Source: Pseudomonas entomophila
GTDB lineage: Bacteria > Pseudomonadota > Gammaproteobacteria > Pseudomonadales > Pseudomonadaceae
NCBI RefSeq assembly: GCF_029193575.1
Contig: NZ_JARGCS010000009.1
Coordinates: 1 to 64,000 of the forward strand
Reading direction: 5' to 3'
DNA: 64,000 bases
The notes under the pieces are model-generated. The model worked only from the letters and a program-made list of their open reading frames with translations. It was not told the DNA's origin and searched no databases. Positions 35,955 through 45,863 of the stretch are shown one piece after another. Position numbers and translations under genes: made by a program. Position 1 is the stretch's first letter; every line of letters begins with the position of its first letter.

Positions 35955-36000
35955 GCAGAGCCCATGTCGCGCATTGACGCTTTCGGCAAACCCCCTGTCG
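35955..36000. promoter_or_regulatory. Candidate GbdR-type repeats upstream of the dgc operon
   Basis: GCAGAGCCCATGTCG (35,955-35,969) and GCAAACCCCCTGTCG (35,986-36,000) agree at 12 of 15 positions and are 31 bases, three helical turns, apart. AACCC(C/T)CTGTCG also occurs upstream of fdhA. Confidence 0.45.
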
Positions 36001-36098
36001 TTTTTGCATCGGGGCGACACGGGCCGCAGGCATATGCTGGCCCCAAAGCGCCGACACACGATTTGGCGCGGCCCAACTGAATAAAAGGGGACAGCCTG

Positions 36099-37076
<978 letters not shown>

Positions 37077-37153
37077 GCCGCACTCCTAGCCTGAAAGCCC
37101 CGGCCAGCAACGTCGGGGCACCCAACATAAAAATTTTCTGGAGTTGAGTTTCC

Positions 37154-37684
37154 ATGGCCAAGATCGCCCCGCAATTGCCAATCGAAGTCGACAGCGAAAC
37201 CGGTGTCTGGACCTCCGACGCCCTGCCGATGCTGTACGTGCCGCGCCATTTCTTCGTCAACAACCACATTGGCATCGAGGAAGTGCTGGGCGCCGACGCC
37301 TATGCCGAGATCCTCTACAAGGCCGGCTACAAGTCCGCCTGGCACTGGTGCGAGAAGGAAGCCGAATGCCACGGCCTGGAAGGCGTGGCGGTGTTCGAGC
37401 ACTACATGAAGCGCCTGAGCCAGCGTGGCTGGGGCTTGTTCGAGATCCAGGACATCGACCTGGACAAAGGCACCGTCAGCGTCAAGCTCAAGCACTCGGC
37501 GTTCGTCTACGTCTACGGCAAGTGTGGCCGCAAGGTCGACTACATGTTCACCGGCTGGTTCGCCGGCGCCATGGACCAGATTCTCGCCGCCCGTGGCAGT
37601 TCGATCCGCACCGTGGCCGAGCAGGTCTACGGTGGTTCCGAAGAAGGTCACGACGACGGCCTGTTCGTCGTCAAGCCGCTGTAA
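37154..37684 (+). CDS. V4R/DUF5943-like protein linked to dgcA
   Basis: A 176-residue soluble protein. The middle and C-terminal parts (FFVNNHIGIEEVLGADAYAE, KSAWHWCEKEAECHGL, VYVYGKCGRKVDYMFTGWFA) resemble 4-vinyl reductase (V4R) small-molecule-binding domains. Three or four Cys could bind metal. No catalytic role known. It starts 78 bases after the dipeptidase gene and ends 16 bases before dgcA, so it is an operon member, perhaps assisting demethylation or cofactor insertion (inference). Confidence 0.8.
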   Translation: MAKIAPQLPIEVDSETGVWTSDALPMLYVPRHFFVNNHIGIEEVLGADAYAEILYKAGYKSAWHWCEKEAECHGLEGVAVFEHYMKRLSQRGWGLFEIQDIDLDKGTVSVKLKHSAFVYVYGKCGRKVDYMFTGWFAGAMDQILAARGSSIRTVAEQVYGGSEEGHDDGLFVVKPL

Positions 37685-37699
37685 GCCGGAGAGCGTGTC

Positions 37700-39760
37700 A
37701 TGGCATTCGAAGCAATGTTCCAGCCGATCCAGATCGGCAAACTGACCATCCGCAACCGCGTGCTCAGCACCGCGCACGCCGAGGTCTACGCCACCGACGG
37801 CGGCATGACCACCGACCGCTACGTGAAGTACTACGAAGAGAAGGCCAAGGGCGGCATCGGCCTGGCCATCTGCGGCGGCTCGTCGGTGGTGGCCATCGAT
37901 AGCCCACAGGGCTGGTGGAAGTCGGTGAACCTGTCGACCGACAAGATCATCCCGCACTTCCAGAACCTGGCCGACGCCATGCACAAGCATGGCGCCAAGA
38001 TCATGATCCAGATCACCCACATGGGCCGCCGCTCGCGCTGGGACGGCGAGCACTGGCCGACCCTGATGTCGCCATCGGGCATCCGCGAGCCGGTGCACCG
38101 CGCCACCTGCAAGACCATCGAGGTGGAAGAGATCTGGCGGGTGATCGGCAACTACGCCCAGGCCGCGCGCCGGGCCAAGGAAGGCGGCCTGGACGGCGTC
38201 GAGCTGTCGGCCGTGCACCAGCACATGATCGACCAGTTCTGGAGCCCACGGGTCAACAAGCGCACCGACGAATGGGGCGGCACCTTCGAGGGCCGCATGA
38301 AGTTCGGCCTGGAAGTGCTCAAGGCCGTGCGCGCCGAGGTCGGTGACGACTTCTGCGTGGGCATGCGCATCTGCGGCGACGAATTCCACCCCGATGGCCT
38401 GAGCCACGAGGACATGAAGGAGATCGCCAAGTACTACGACGCCACCGGCATGCTCGACTTCATCGGCGTGGTCGGCTCGGGCTGCGACACCCACAACACC
38501 CTGGCCAACGTCATCCCCAACATGAGCTACCCGCCGGAGCCGTTCCTGCACTTGGCGGCCGGCATCAAGGAAGTGGTCAAGGTCCCGGTGCTGCACGCGC
38601 AGAATATCAAGGACCCGAACCAGGCCACACGCATCCTCGAAGGCGGCTACGTCGACATGGTCGGCATGACCCGCGCGCACATCGCCGACCCGCACCTGAT
38701 CGCCAAGATCAAGATGGGCCAGGTCGACCAGATCAAGCAGTGCGTCGGCGCCAACTACTGCATCGACCGTCAGTACCAGGGCCTGGACGTGCTGTGCATC
38801 CAGAACGCCGCGACTTCCCGCGAATACATGGGCGTGCCGCACATCATCGAGAAATCCACCGGGCCGAAGCGCAAGGTGGTGGTGGTCGGCGCCGGCCCTG
38901 CCGGCATGGAGGCCGCTCGCGTGGCCGCCGAGCGTGGCCACGACGTCACCGTGTTCGAGAAGAAGGAGCAGATCGGCGGGCAGATCACCACGGCGTCCAA
39001 GGCGCCGCAGCGTGACCAGATCGCCGGCATCACCCGCTGGTACCAGCTGGAGTTCGCGCGCCTGAAGATCGACCTGCGCCTGGGCACCGCCGCGGACGTG
39101 GCGACCATCCAGGACCTGCGCCCGGACGTCATCGTGCTGGCGGTGGGCGGCCACCCGTTCGTCGAGCAGAACGAGCACTGGGGCGCCGCCGAAGGCTTGG
39201 TGGTGAGCAGCTGGGACGTGCTTGATGGCAAGGTCGCGCCGGGCAAGAACGTGCTGGTGTACGACACCATCTGCGAGTTCACCGGCATGTCCACCGCGGA
39301 CTTCCTGGCCGACAAGGGCGCGCAGGTGGAGATCGTCACCGACGACATCAAGCCGGGCGTGGCCATGGGCGGCACGACCTTCCCGACCTACTACCGCAGC
39401 CTGTACCCCAAGGAAGTGATCATGACCGGCGACATGATGCTGGAAAAGGTCTACCGCGAGGGCGACAAGCTGGTGGCGGTGCTGGAGAACGAGTACACCG
39501 GCGCCAAGGAAGAACGCGTGGTCGACCAGGTGGTGGTGGAGAACGGCGTGCGTCCGGACGAGGCGCTGTACTACGCGCTGAAGGACGGTTCGCGCAACAA
39601 GGGCCAGATCGACATCGAGGCGCTGTTCGCCATCCAGCCTCAGCCGATCCTCAGCCAGCCGGGCGAAGGCTACCTGCTGTACCGCATCGGCGACTGCGTG
39701 GCCCAGCGCAACGTCCACGCGGCGATCTACGACGCCTTGCGCCTGTGCAAGGACTTCTGA
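37700..39760 (+). CDS. dgcA: Dimethylglycine demethylase subunit DgcA
   Basis: Oxidatively removes a methyl group from dimethylglycine, giving sarcosine and formaldehyde. 686 residues, built like trimethylamine dehydrogenase: FMN TIM-barrel (1-370; ITHMGRRSRWDGEH, RRAKEGGLDGVELSAVHQHM), then an FAD/ADP-binding half with VVVVGAGPAGMEAARVAAER. The Fe-S region reads CVGANYC...C: Cys348, Cys354 and Cys366 are kept but the second TMADH cysteine is Ala351. GGAGAG precedes the ATG. Confidence 0.93.
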   Translation: MAFEAMFQPIQIGKLTIRNRVLSTAHAEVYATDGGMTTDRYVKYYEEKAKGGIGLAICGGSSVVAIDSPQGWWKSVNLSTDKIIPHFQNLADAMHKHGAKIMIQITHMGRRSRWDGEHWPTLMSPSGIREPVHRATCKTIEVEEIWRVIGNYAQAARRAKEGGLDGVELSAVHQHMIDQFWSPRVNKRTDEWGGTFEGRMKFGLEVLKAVRAEVGDDFCVGMRICGDEFHPDGLSHEDMKEIAKYYDATGMLDFIGVVGSGCDTHNTLANVIPNMSYPPEPFLHLAAGIKEVVKVPVLHAQNIKDPNQATRILEGGYVDMVGMTRAHIADPHLIAKIKMGQVDQIKQCVGANYCIDRQYQGLDVLCIQNAATSREYMGVPHIIEKSTGPKRKVVVVGAGPAGMEAARVAAERGHDVTVFEKKEQIGGQITTASKAPQRDQIAGITRWYQLEFARLKIDLRLGTAADVATIQDLRPDVIVLAVGGHPFVEQNEHWGAAEGLVVSSWDVLDGKVAPGKNVLVYDTICEFTGMSTADFLADKGAQVEIVTDDIKPGVAMGGTTFPTYYRSLYPKEVIMTGDMMLEKVYREGDKLVAVLENEYTGAKEERVVDQVVVENGVRPDEALYYALKDGSRNKGQIDIEALFAIQPQPILSQPGEGYLLYRIGDCVAQRNVHAAIYDALRLCKDF

Positions 39761-39814
39761 TCGCCGGCCGGCACCCATTGGCGCCTGCCGAGAACGCGCC
39801 AGACGGACGCAGCC

Positions 39815-39905
39815 CTTGTAGGAGCGGGCTTGTCCCGCGATAGCGTCAGCACGAACGACATCGTCGTCTGACCGGACGCCATCGCGGGCGAGCCCGCTCC
39901 CACAG
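39815..39905. repeat. REP pair between dgcA and dgcB
   Basis: ggagcgggcttgtcccgcgat and catcgcgggcgagcccgctcc face each other across about 40 bases, inside the dgc operon. Confidence 0.85.
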
Positions 39906-39945
39906 AGGGGGCGGCGCAAGAATCCAGCTGTTGTGGGAGCTTCCC

Positions 39946-41898
39946 ATGTTGAACACCCTTCTACCCATCCTGCTGTTTGCCGCCCTCGGCCTGGCCGTGC
40001 TCGGCGCCGTGCGCCGGGTGCGCCTGTGGCGCAGGGGCCGGCCGAGCCCGGTCAACCTGCTCGGCGGGCTGCTGGCCATGCCGCGCCGCTACCTGGTGGA
40101 CCTGCACCACGTGGTCGAGCGCGACAAGTACATGTCCAAGACCCACGTGGCCACCGCCGGCGGCTTCGTGCTGTCGGCCGTGCTGGCGATCCTGGTGCAT
40201 GGCTTCGGCCTGCAGAGCAAGATCCTCGGCTACGCCTTGCTGGTGGCCACGGTGATCATGTTCAGCGGCGCGATCTTCGTCTTCAAACGCCGCCTCAACC
40301 CGCCCGCGCGCCTGTCCAAGGGCCCGTGGATGCGCCTGCCGAAAAGCCTGCTGATGTTCGCCGCGAGCTTCTTCATCGCCACCTTGCCGGTCGCCGGGAT
40401 CCTCCCGCAAGGCACCGGAGGCTGGCTGTTGGTGGCCGTGCTCGGCGTCGGTGTGTTGTGGGGCGTGTCGGAGCTGTTCTTCGGCATGACCTGGGGCGGG
40501 CCGATGAAGCACGCCTTCGCCGGCGCCCTGCACCTGGCCTGGCACCGCCGCGCCGAGCGCTTCGGCGGTGGCCGCTCCACCGGCCTCAAGCCGCTGGACC
40601 TGGAAGACCCCAACGCGCCCCTGGGCGTGGAAAAACCGGTGGACTTCACCTGGAACCAACTGCTCGGCTTCGACGCCTGCGTGCAATGCGGCAAATGCGA
40701 AGCCATGTGCCCGGCGTTCGCCGCCGGCCAGCCACTGAACCCGAAGAAACTCATCCAGGACATGGTCATCGGCCTGGCCGGTGGCACCGATGCGCAGTTC
40801 GCCGGCAGCCCGTACCCCGGCAAGCCGCTCGGCGAGCACGGCGGCCACCCGCACCAGCCGATCGTCAATGGGCTGGTCGATGCCGAGACCCTGTGGTCGT
40901 GCACCACCTGCCGCGCCTGCGTCGAGGAGTGCCCGATGATGATCGAGCATGTCGATGCCATCGTCGACATGCGCCGCCACCTCACCCTGGAAAAGGGCGC
41001 GACCCCGAACAAGGGCGCCGAGGTGCTGGACAACCTGATCGCCACCGACAACCCCGGCGGCTTCAACCCCGGTGGGCGGATGAACTGGGCGGCGGACCTG
41101 AACCTCGACCTGCTGTCGGAGGTGAAGCGCACCGAGGTGCTGTTCTGGGTCGGCGACGGCGCCTTCGACATGCGCAACCAGCGCACCCTGCGCGCCTTCG
41201 TGAAGGTGCTCAAGGCCTCGGGCGTCGACTTCGCCGTGCTCGGCCTTGAGGAGCGCGACAGTGGCGACGTGGCGCGCCGGCTGGGCGACGAGTCGACCTT
41301 CCAGCAACTGGCCAAGCGCAATATCCAGACCCTGGCCAAGTACAGCTTCCAGCGCATCGTCACCTGCGACCCGCACAGCTTCCATGTGCTGAAAAACGAG
41401 TACGGCGCCCTGGGCGGTGACTACGAGGTGCAGCACCACAGCACCTACATCGCCGAGCTGATCGCCGCCAACAAGCTCAACCTCGGCCAGCACAAGGGCG
41501 GCAGCGTCACCTACCACGACCCGTGCTACCTGGGCCGCTACAACGGCGAGTACCAAGCCCCGCGCGACGTGCTCAAGGCCCTCGGCATCGAAGTGCGCGA
41601 GATGCAGCGTTCGGGCTTCCGTTCCCGCTGCTGCGGCGGCGGCGGCGGTGCGCCGATCACCGATATCCCGGGCAAGCAGCGCATTCCCGACATGCGCATG
41701 GACGACATCCGCGAGACCGAGGCGGAGCTGGTGGCCGTGGGTTGCCCACAGTGCACCGCGATGCTCGAAGGCGTGGTCGAACCGCGCCCACAGATCAAGG
41801 ACCTCGCCGAGCTGGTGGCCGACGTTCTGATCGAACCCGAGGCCCCCGCGACGGCAAAGTCGCAGGCCGCCAAACGTGAACCTGCGGAGGTGCACTGA
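39946..41898 (+). CDS. dgcB: Dimethylglycine demethylase subunit DgcB (Fe-S membrane protein)
   Basis: Probable membrane electron carrier for DgcA. 650 residues: four or five N-terminal membrane segments (1-190), two [4Fe-4S] ferredoxin motifs CVQCGKCEAMCPAF and CTTCRACVEECPMM, and a C-terminal CCG domain (DPCYLGRYNGE; SRCCGGGGGAP) as in heterodisulphide reductase-like subunits. The ATG at 39946 has GGGAG upstream. Its stop overlaps the etfA start (TGATG). Confidence 0.92.
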   Translation: MLNTLLPILLFAALGLAVLGAVRRVRLWRRGRPSPVNLLGGLLAMPRRYLVDLHHVVERDKYMSKTHVATAGGFVLSAVLAILVHGFGLQSKILGYALLVATVIMFSGAIFVFKRRLNPPARLSKGPWMRLPKSLLMFAASFFIATLPVAGILPQGTGGWLLVAVLGVGVLWGVSELFFGMTWGGPMKHAFAGALHLAWHRRAERFGGGRSTGLKPLDLEDPNAPLGVEKPVDFTWNQLLGFDACVQCGKCEAMCPAFAAGQPLNPKKLIQDMVIGLAGGTDAQFAGSPYPGKPLGEHGGHPHQPIVNGLVDAETLWSCTTCRACVEECPMMIEHVDAIVDMRRHLTLEKGATPNKGAEVLDNLIATDNPGGFNPGGRMNWAADLNLDLLSEVKRTEVLFWVGDGAFDMRNQRTLRAFVKVLKASGVDFAVLGLEERDSGDVARRLGDESTFQQLAKRNIQTLAKYSFQRIVTCDPHSFHVLKNEYGALGGDYEVQHHSTYIAELIAANKLNLGQHKGGSVTYHDPCYLGRYNGEYQAPRDVLKALGIEVREMQRSGFRSRCCGGGGGAPITDIPGKQRIPDMRMDDIRETEAELVAVGCPQCTAMLEGVVEPRPQIKDLAELVADVLIEPEAPATAKSQAAKREPAEVH

Positions 41899-43130
41899 TG
41901 AGCGACATCATCCGCCGCGACCCACGCGCCGAGTGGATCGCCCGTAACCGCCTGCACCCCTTGCACGCGGCGATGCAGACGCAACAGACAAGCTGGATGG
42001 GCCCCAATGGCCTGCTGCGCAAGAACCCCCACGCGCTGGCGGCCGGCTTCATCGGCCCGGCCGGGCTCAAGCGCATCGACCGCAGCGGCGCCCAGCAGGG
42101 CACCGGGGTCGGCGGGCGGCGCAGCGCGGCCGCTGAGGTGCAACTGCCGCTGCACCAGGTGGCAGACCCGGCGTTCTACATCGCCGTGGTGCCGGACATG
42201 GTCGGTGGCCGCCTCGGCAGCCACGACCGCGACCTGCTGGGCCTGGCCCGCAGCCTTGCCGGCGATGACGGCGCGGTGCTCGCGGTGGTGTTCGGCGAGC
42301 ACAAGGAAAGCCACTTTTCCACAGCCGGCGTCGACCGCCTGCTGGTCATCGATGGCGAGCAATACCTGGGTTACGCCCCCGAGCAACTGGTGCAGGGCCT
42401 GCGCGCTGTGGATAACCAGTTCGCCCCGCGCCACTGGCTGCTGCCCGACAGCCGCAGCGGCGGCGGCGAACTGGGCCGGCGCCTCGGCGCGGCCTTGGGC
42501 GAGCGCCCGGCCACGCGGGTCTGGCAGGTCAAGGACGGCCAGTGCATCGGCCGCGCCGGTGCCGGCCAGCAAGACTTGCAACGGGCCTTGCCGCGCTTGG
42601 TCCTGGCCGCTGCCGAATGTGCCGAGCCGGTCAGCGAGACCCGCCATGAAGCGCTGCCGGTGGAGTTGTCCACAGGTGTGGCGCGCAGCTTGTCGCGTAT
42701 CGAAGACCTCGGCCCGGTGGCCGTGGACCCGGCCGCCATCGCCATGGCCGAGGCGGAATTCATCGTCTCTGGCGGCAACGGCGTGAAGGACTGGGCGCTG
42801 TTCCACCGGGCCACCGCGGCCCTTGGCGCCACCGAAGGCGCCTCGCGGGTGGCGGTGGACGACGGCTTCATGCCGCGCAACCGCCAGGTCGGCGCCACCG
42901 GCACCTGGGTCACGGCGCGGGTCTACGTGGCCGTGGGCATTTCCGGGGCGATCCAGCACCTGCAGGGCATCGGCGCCTGCGACAAGGTGGTGGCGATCAA
43001 CATGGACCCAGGCTGCGACATGATCAAACGCGCCGACCTGTCGGTGATTGGCGACAGCGCGGCAATTCTCCAGGCGCTGATCGAGGCTGTGGAAAACTAC
43101 CGCCGCGGCGCCCAGCGCGACGCGGCATAG
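41898..43130 (+). CDS. etfA: Electron transfer flavoprotein alpha subunit of the dgc operon
   Basis: Carries electrons from DgcA/DgcB toward the quinone pool. 410 residues. The C-terminal FAD domain is clear (RQVGATGTWVTARVYVAVGI, SGAIQHLQGI, VAINMDPGCDMIKRADLSVI). The N-terminus is about 80 residues longer than in housekeeping EtfA (RDPRAEWIARNRLHPLHAAM...), a mark of this demethylase-linked subfamily. Begins in overlap with the dgcB stop. Confidence 0.9.
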   Translation: MSDIIRRDPRAEWIARNRLHPLHAAMQTQQTSWMGPNGLLRKNPHALAAGFIGPAGLKRIDRSGAQQGTGVGGRRSAAAEVQLPLHQVADPAFYIAVVPDMVGGRLGSHDRDLLGLARSLAGDDGAVLAVVFGEHKESHFSTAGVDRLLVIDGEQYLGYAPEQLVQGLRAVDNQFAPRHWLLPDSRSGGGELGRRLGAALGERPATRVWQVKDGQCIGRAGAGQQDLQRALPRLVLAAAECAEPVSETRHEALPVELSTGVARSLSRIEDLGPVAVDPAAIAMAEAEFIVSGGNGVKDWALFHRATAALGATEGASRVAVDDGFMPRNRQVGATGTWVTARVYVAVGISGAIQHLQGIGACDKVVAINMDPGCDMIKRADLSVIGDSAAILQALIEAVENYRRGAQRDAA

Positions 43131-43140
43131 GGGCACGAGC

Positions 43141-43911
43141 ATGAGTACCAAAGTGATCAGCCTGGTGTCGATCGGCGCCCACCCCAGCTCCGGCCGCGCA
43201 CGCCGCGCCGAGCAGGACGCCCGCGCCGTGGAACTGGGCTTGCAGCTGGCTGGGGATAACTTGCAGGTGGTGCATGCCGGCGACCCGCGCGAGGAGGCCC
43301 TGCGCGGCTACCTGGGCATGGGCCTGGACCATCTGGACGTGCTGGAGCAGCCAGCGGGCGCCGATGTGCTTGGCGTGCTGGGTGACTACCTGCGCGATGC
43401 CGGGGCCCAGCTGGTGCTGACCGGCAGCCAGGCCGAGACCGGCGAAGGTTCGGGGATGCTGCCGTTCCTGCTCGCCGAGCGTCTGGGCTGGCCGCTGGTG
43501 GTGGGGCTGGCCGAGGTCGAATCCATCGACAATGGCACCGCCCAAGTGTTGCAGGCGTTGCCGCGTGGCCAACGCCGTCGGCTGAAGGTGCGCCTGCCGT
43601 TGCTGGCGACGGTGGATAACGCCGCGCCCAAGCCGCGCCAGAGCGCCTTCGGGCCGGCGCGCCGGGGTGTGCTGGCGGCGCGTGACGTGGCGGTGGTGGA
43701 GGACGAGCTGCTGGGCGACGACGCCCTGCAGCCGGCACGTCCACGGCCCAAGCGGCTGAAAGTGATCAAGGCCAAGAGCGGCGCCGACCGGATGAAGGCG
43801 GCCACGGCCAAGGCCAGCGGCGGCGGTGGCAAGGTACTCAAGGATGTTTCCCCGCAGGAAGGCGCCGAGGCGGTATTGAAGCTGCTGGTGGAGGAAGGAG
43901 TGCTGCGTTGA
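43141..43911 (+). CDS. etfB: Electron transfer flavoprotein beta subunit of the dgc operon
   Basis: Partner of the EtfA-like protein, 256 residues. MSTKVISLVSIGAHPSSGRA begins the nucleotide-binding domain; LVLTGSQAETGEGSGMLPFL and LAERLGWPLVVGLAEVE match the EtfB signature region. The C-terminus is Lys/Ala-rich (RPKRLKVIKAKSGADRMKAA), as in EtfB. It starts 10 bases after etfA and ends the operon. Confidence 0.9.
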   Translation: MSTKVISLVSIGAHPSSGRARRAEQDARAVELGLQLAGDNLQVVHAGDPREEALRGYLGMGLDHLDVLEQPAGADVLGVLGDYLRDAGAQLVLTGSQAETGEGSGMLPFLLAERLGWPLVVGLAEVESIDNGTAQVLQALPRGQRRRLKVRLPLLATVDNAAPKPRQSAFGPARRGVLAARDVAVVEDELLGDDALQPARPRPKRLKVIKAKSGADRMKAATAKASGGGGKVLKDVSPQEGAEAVLKLLVEEGVLR

Positions 43912-44079
43912 GGGGGGAGCCAGTGCCGGCCCTAATCGCGGGGCAACCCTGCGATAGGGCCATCACAGGCGCTTTGCACACAAACTCTGTTCGCCACTCT
44001 GTGGATAAGGTGTTCGCGCCTGCCCCAATCCCTTGAAAAACAAGGCCTGCAGAGGTTTGATCAATAATTGACCAAGAGC

Positions 44080-44105
44080 AGCCACGGATTTTCCGTGGCT
44101 TTTTC
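44080..44105 (+). terminator. Terminator-like hairpin in repeat unit 1
   Basis: AGCCACGGA-ttt-TCCGTGGCT (9-bp stem) followed by TTTT. It could end etfB or a short RNA from unit 1. Confidence 0.75.
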
Positions 44106-44256
44106 GTTTCCTGTGAGTGGCAATTGGACGAGGTTGCCCACAATCACTGTTGGCGGCTCTGTGGATAATCTGTTTGGTAACCGCTACAAGCCTCATAGAC
44201 AAAGGCCTTGAAGGATTTGATCGTTTTTTGAGCGATTACCGGTTAAAGACCACCAA

Positions 44257-44280
44257 CCCAGCGTTTTCACTGGGCTTTTA
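44257..44280 (+). terminator. Terminator-like hairpin in repeat unit 2
   Basis: CCCAG-cgttttca-CTGGG followed by ctttta. It stands in the same place of the unit as the hairpin at 44,080. Confidence 0.6.
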
Positions 44281-44519
44281 TTGCTTATCCACAAGCCTTT
44301 TCAGCGCATTCTCTTCCTGCTCACAAATTCTGTTGGCGGCTCTGTGGACAAGGTGTTCGGTTTACGCTGTAGGCCTTGATAAATCTGGCTTGGATGGATT
44401 TGATCAAATAATGATCAGTAGGTCTGCGCCATGTTCGATCAACGCGCCCTATGATTTTCCACAGGGCCTGTGCAGCGATCTGTGCATAACCTGTAGAGAT
44501 CCTCTGCATAGGCATGTAA

Positions 44520-44556
44520 AAACGCCACGGCGAGTACTCACCGTGGCGTTTTCAGG
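44520..44556 (-). terminator. Bidirectional terminator after gbcA
   Basis: AACGCCACGG and CCGTGGCGTT form a 10-bp stem flanked by T runs in both directions, 15 bases after the gbcA stop. Confidence 0.85.
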
Positions 44557-44570
44557 GGGTTGCGAAGCGG

Positions 44571-45863
44571 TTACTGGGTTTTCACTTCCTTCAGGTACGG
44601 CGCTGGCTCCGCCCCCAGGTTGGCCAGCACGCGGTCGCTGTACCAGTCGATGAAGTTCACCACGCCGAACTCGTAGGTCTTGGAGTACGGCCCCGGCTGG
44701 TAGGCGGTGGAGTTGATCCCGCGCTGGTTCTCTTCGGCCAGGCGGCGGTCCTGGTCATTGGTGGCGTCCCACACCTTGCGCATCTGTTCGGGGTCGTAGT
44801 CCACGCCCTCGACCGCATCCTTGTGCACCAGCCACTTGGTGGTGACCATGGTTTCCTGCGCGCTGATCGGCCACACGGTGAACACGATCATGTGGTCGCC
44901 CATGCAGTGGTTCCACGAGTGCGGCAGGTGCAGGATGCGCATCGAGCCCAGGTCCGGGTTCTGGATGCGGCCCATCAGCTTCTTGCATGCCTGCTTGCCG
45001 TCCATGGTCATCGACACGGTGCCCTTGAGCAGCGGCATGCGCACGATGCGGTTACGCAGGCCGTGGCTCTTGTGCAGGTACGGGATCTTCTCTGCTTCCC
45101 AGGCGGCGGCCGAGGCGGCCACGTGGTCCTTGAAGGCTTGGTCGGCGCGCGGGTCGTTGGTGTCGTCCCACTCCAGCAGGGTCTTCAGCAGTTCCGGGTG
45201 CGAACCGTTGCAGTGGTAGCACTCGCGGTTGTTTTCCAGCACCAGCTTCCAGTTGGCCTTTTCCATCAAGGTGGTCTGCACCGCCACCTTGGTGTTCTCC
45301 ATGTCGTACGGTTCCATGTAGTGGTCGAGCGTTGCCAGGAACTCGTCGATCGCTGGCGGGTTCTCGGCCAGGCTGATGAAGATGTAGCCACCGGCGACCT
45401 TCACGTTCACCGGTTTCAGGCCGTACTGCTTCATGTCGAAGTCGGCGCCCATCTCGGTGCCGGCGAACAGCAGGCGGCCGTCGAGCTCGTAGGTCCATTG
45501 GTGGTACGGGCAGACCAGCTTGGCCACCTTGCCCTTCTCGCTGGTGCACAGGCGCGAGCCGCGGTGGCGGCAGACGTTATGGAAGGCGTGCACCTTGCCC
45601 TCGGCGCCACGGATGACGATCACCGGGTTCTTGCCGATCTGCAGGGTGAGGAAATTGCCCTTGGTCGGGATCTCGCTGACGAGCCCCGCGATCAGCCACT
45701 CCTTGTGGAAGATCTCCTGCATGTCGATCTGGAACACGCGCTCGTCGCAGTAGAACGGCTGCGGCAGCGAGTAGGTGCGCTCGCGGGTCTGCAGCATCTC
45801 GGCGGTGGCCTTGCGTGCGGGTTCCAGTGGATCGCCCAGGCTCAGGGTTGCGGTGACGTCCAT
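44571..45863 (-). CDS. gbcA: Glycine betaine monooxygenase, Rieske oxygenase subunit GbcA
   Basis: Hydroxylates a methyl of glycine betaine, giving dimethylglycine and formaldehyde. 430 residues. The Rieske cluster ligands are CRHRGSRLC and CPYHQW. The mononuclear iron site has ENNRECYHCNGSHPELL plus a distal acidic residue. It is in the ring-hydroxylating oxygenase alpha-subunit family, branch of choline/carnitine/betaine oxygenases. The ATG at 45863 follows GAGGAT; upstream in-frame starts do not. It is divergent from its reductase gbcB. Confidence 0.95.
   Translation of the reverse strand: MDVTATLSLGDPLEPARKATAEMLQTRERTYSLPQPFYCDERVFQIDMQEIFHKEWLIAGLVSEIPTKGNFLTLQIGKNPVIVIRGAEGKVHAFHNVCRHRGSRLCTSEKGKVAKLVCPYHQWTYELDGRLLFAGTEMGADFDMKQYGLKPVNVKVAGGYIFISLAENPPAIDEFLATLDHYMEPYDMENTKVAVQTTLMEKANWKLVLENNRECYHCNGSHPELLKTLLEWDDTNDPRADQAFKDHVAASAAAWEAEKIPYLHKSHGLRNRIVRMPLLKGTVSMTMDGKQACKKLMGRIQNPDLGSMRILHLPHSWNHCMGDHMIVFTVWPISAQETMVTTKWLVHKDAVEGVDYDPEQMRKVWDATNDQDRRLAEENQRGINSTAYQPGPYSKTYEFGVVNFIDWYSDRVLANLGAEPAPYLKEVKTQ

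Larger units (their letters stand above)
43970..44500. repeat. Three imperfect tandem repeats with a DnaA-box cluster
   Basis: Units start near 43,977, 44,139 and 44,322 and share CACAA...CTGTT-G-C-CTCTGTGGATAA and TTTGATC. DnaA boxes (consensus TTATCCACA) are at 44,000-44,008 and 44,160-44,168 (reverse, exact), 44,285-44,293 (forward, exact), 44,343-44,351 (one mismatch), 44,455-44,463 and 44,481-44,489 (one mismatch each). Box and TTTGATC shift together by exactly 160 and 183 bases. Units 1 and 2 end in terminator-like hairpins. No protein gene in 43,912-44,570. Confidence 0.75.
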
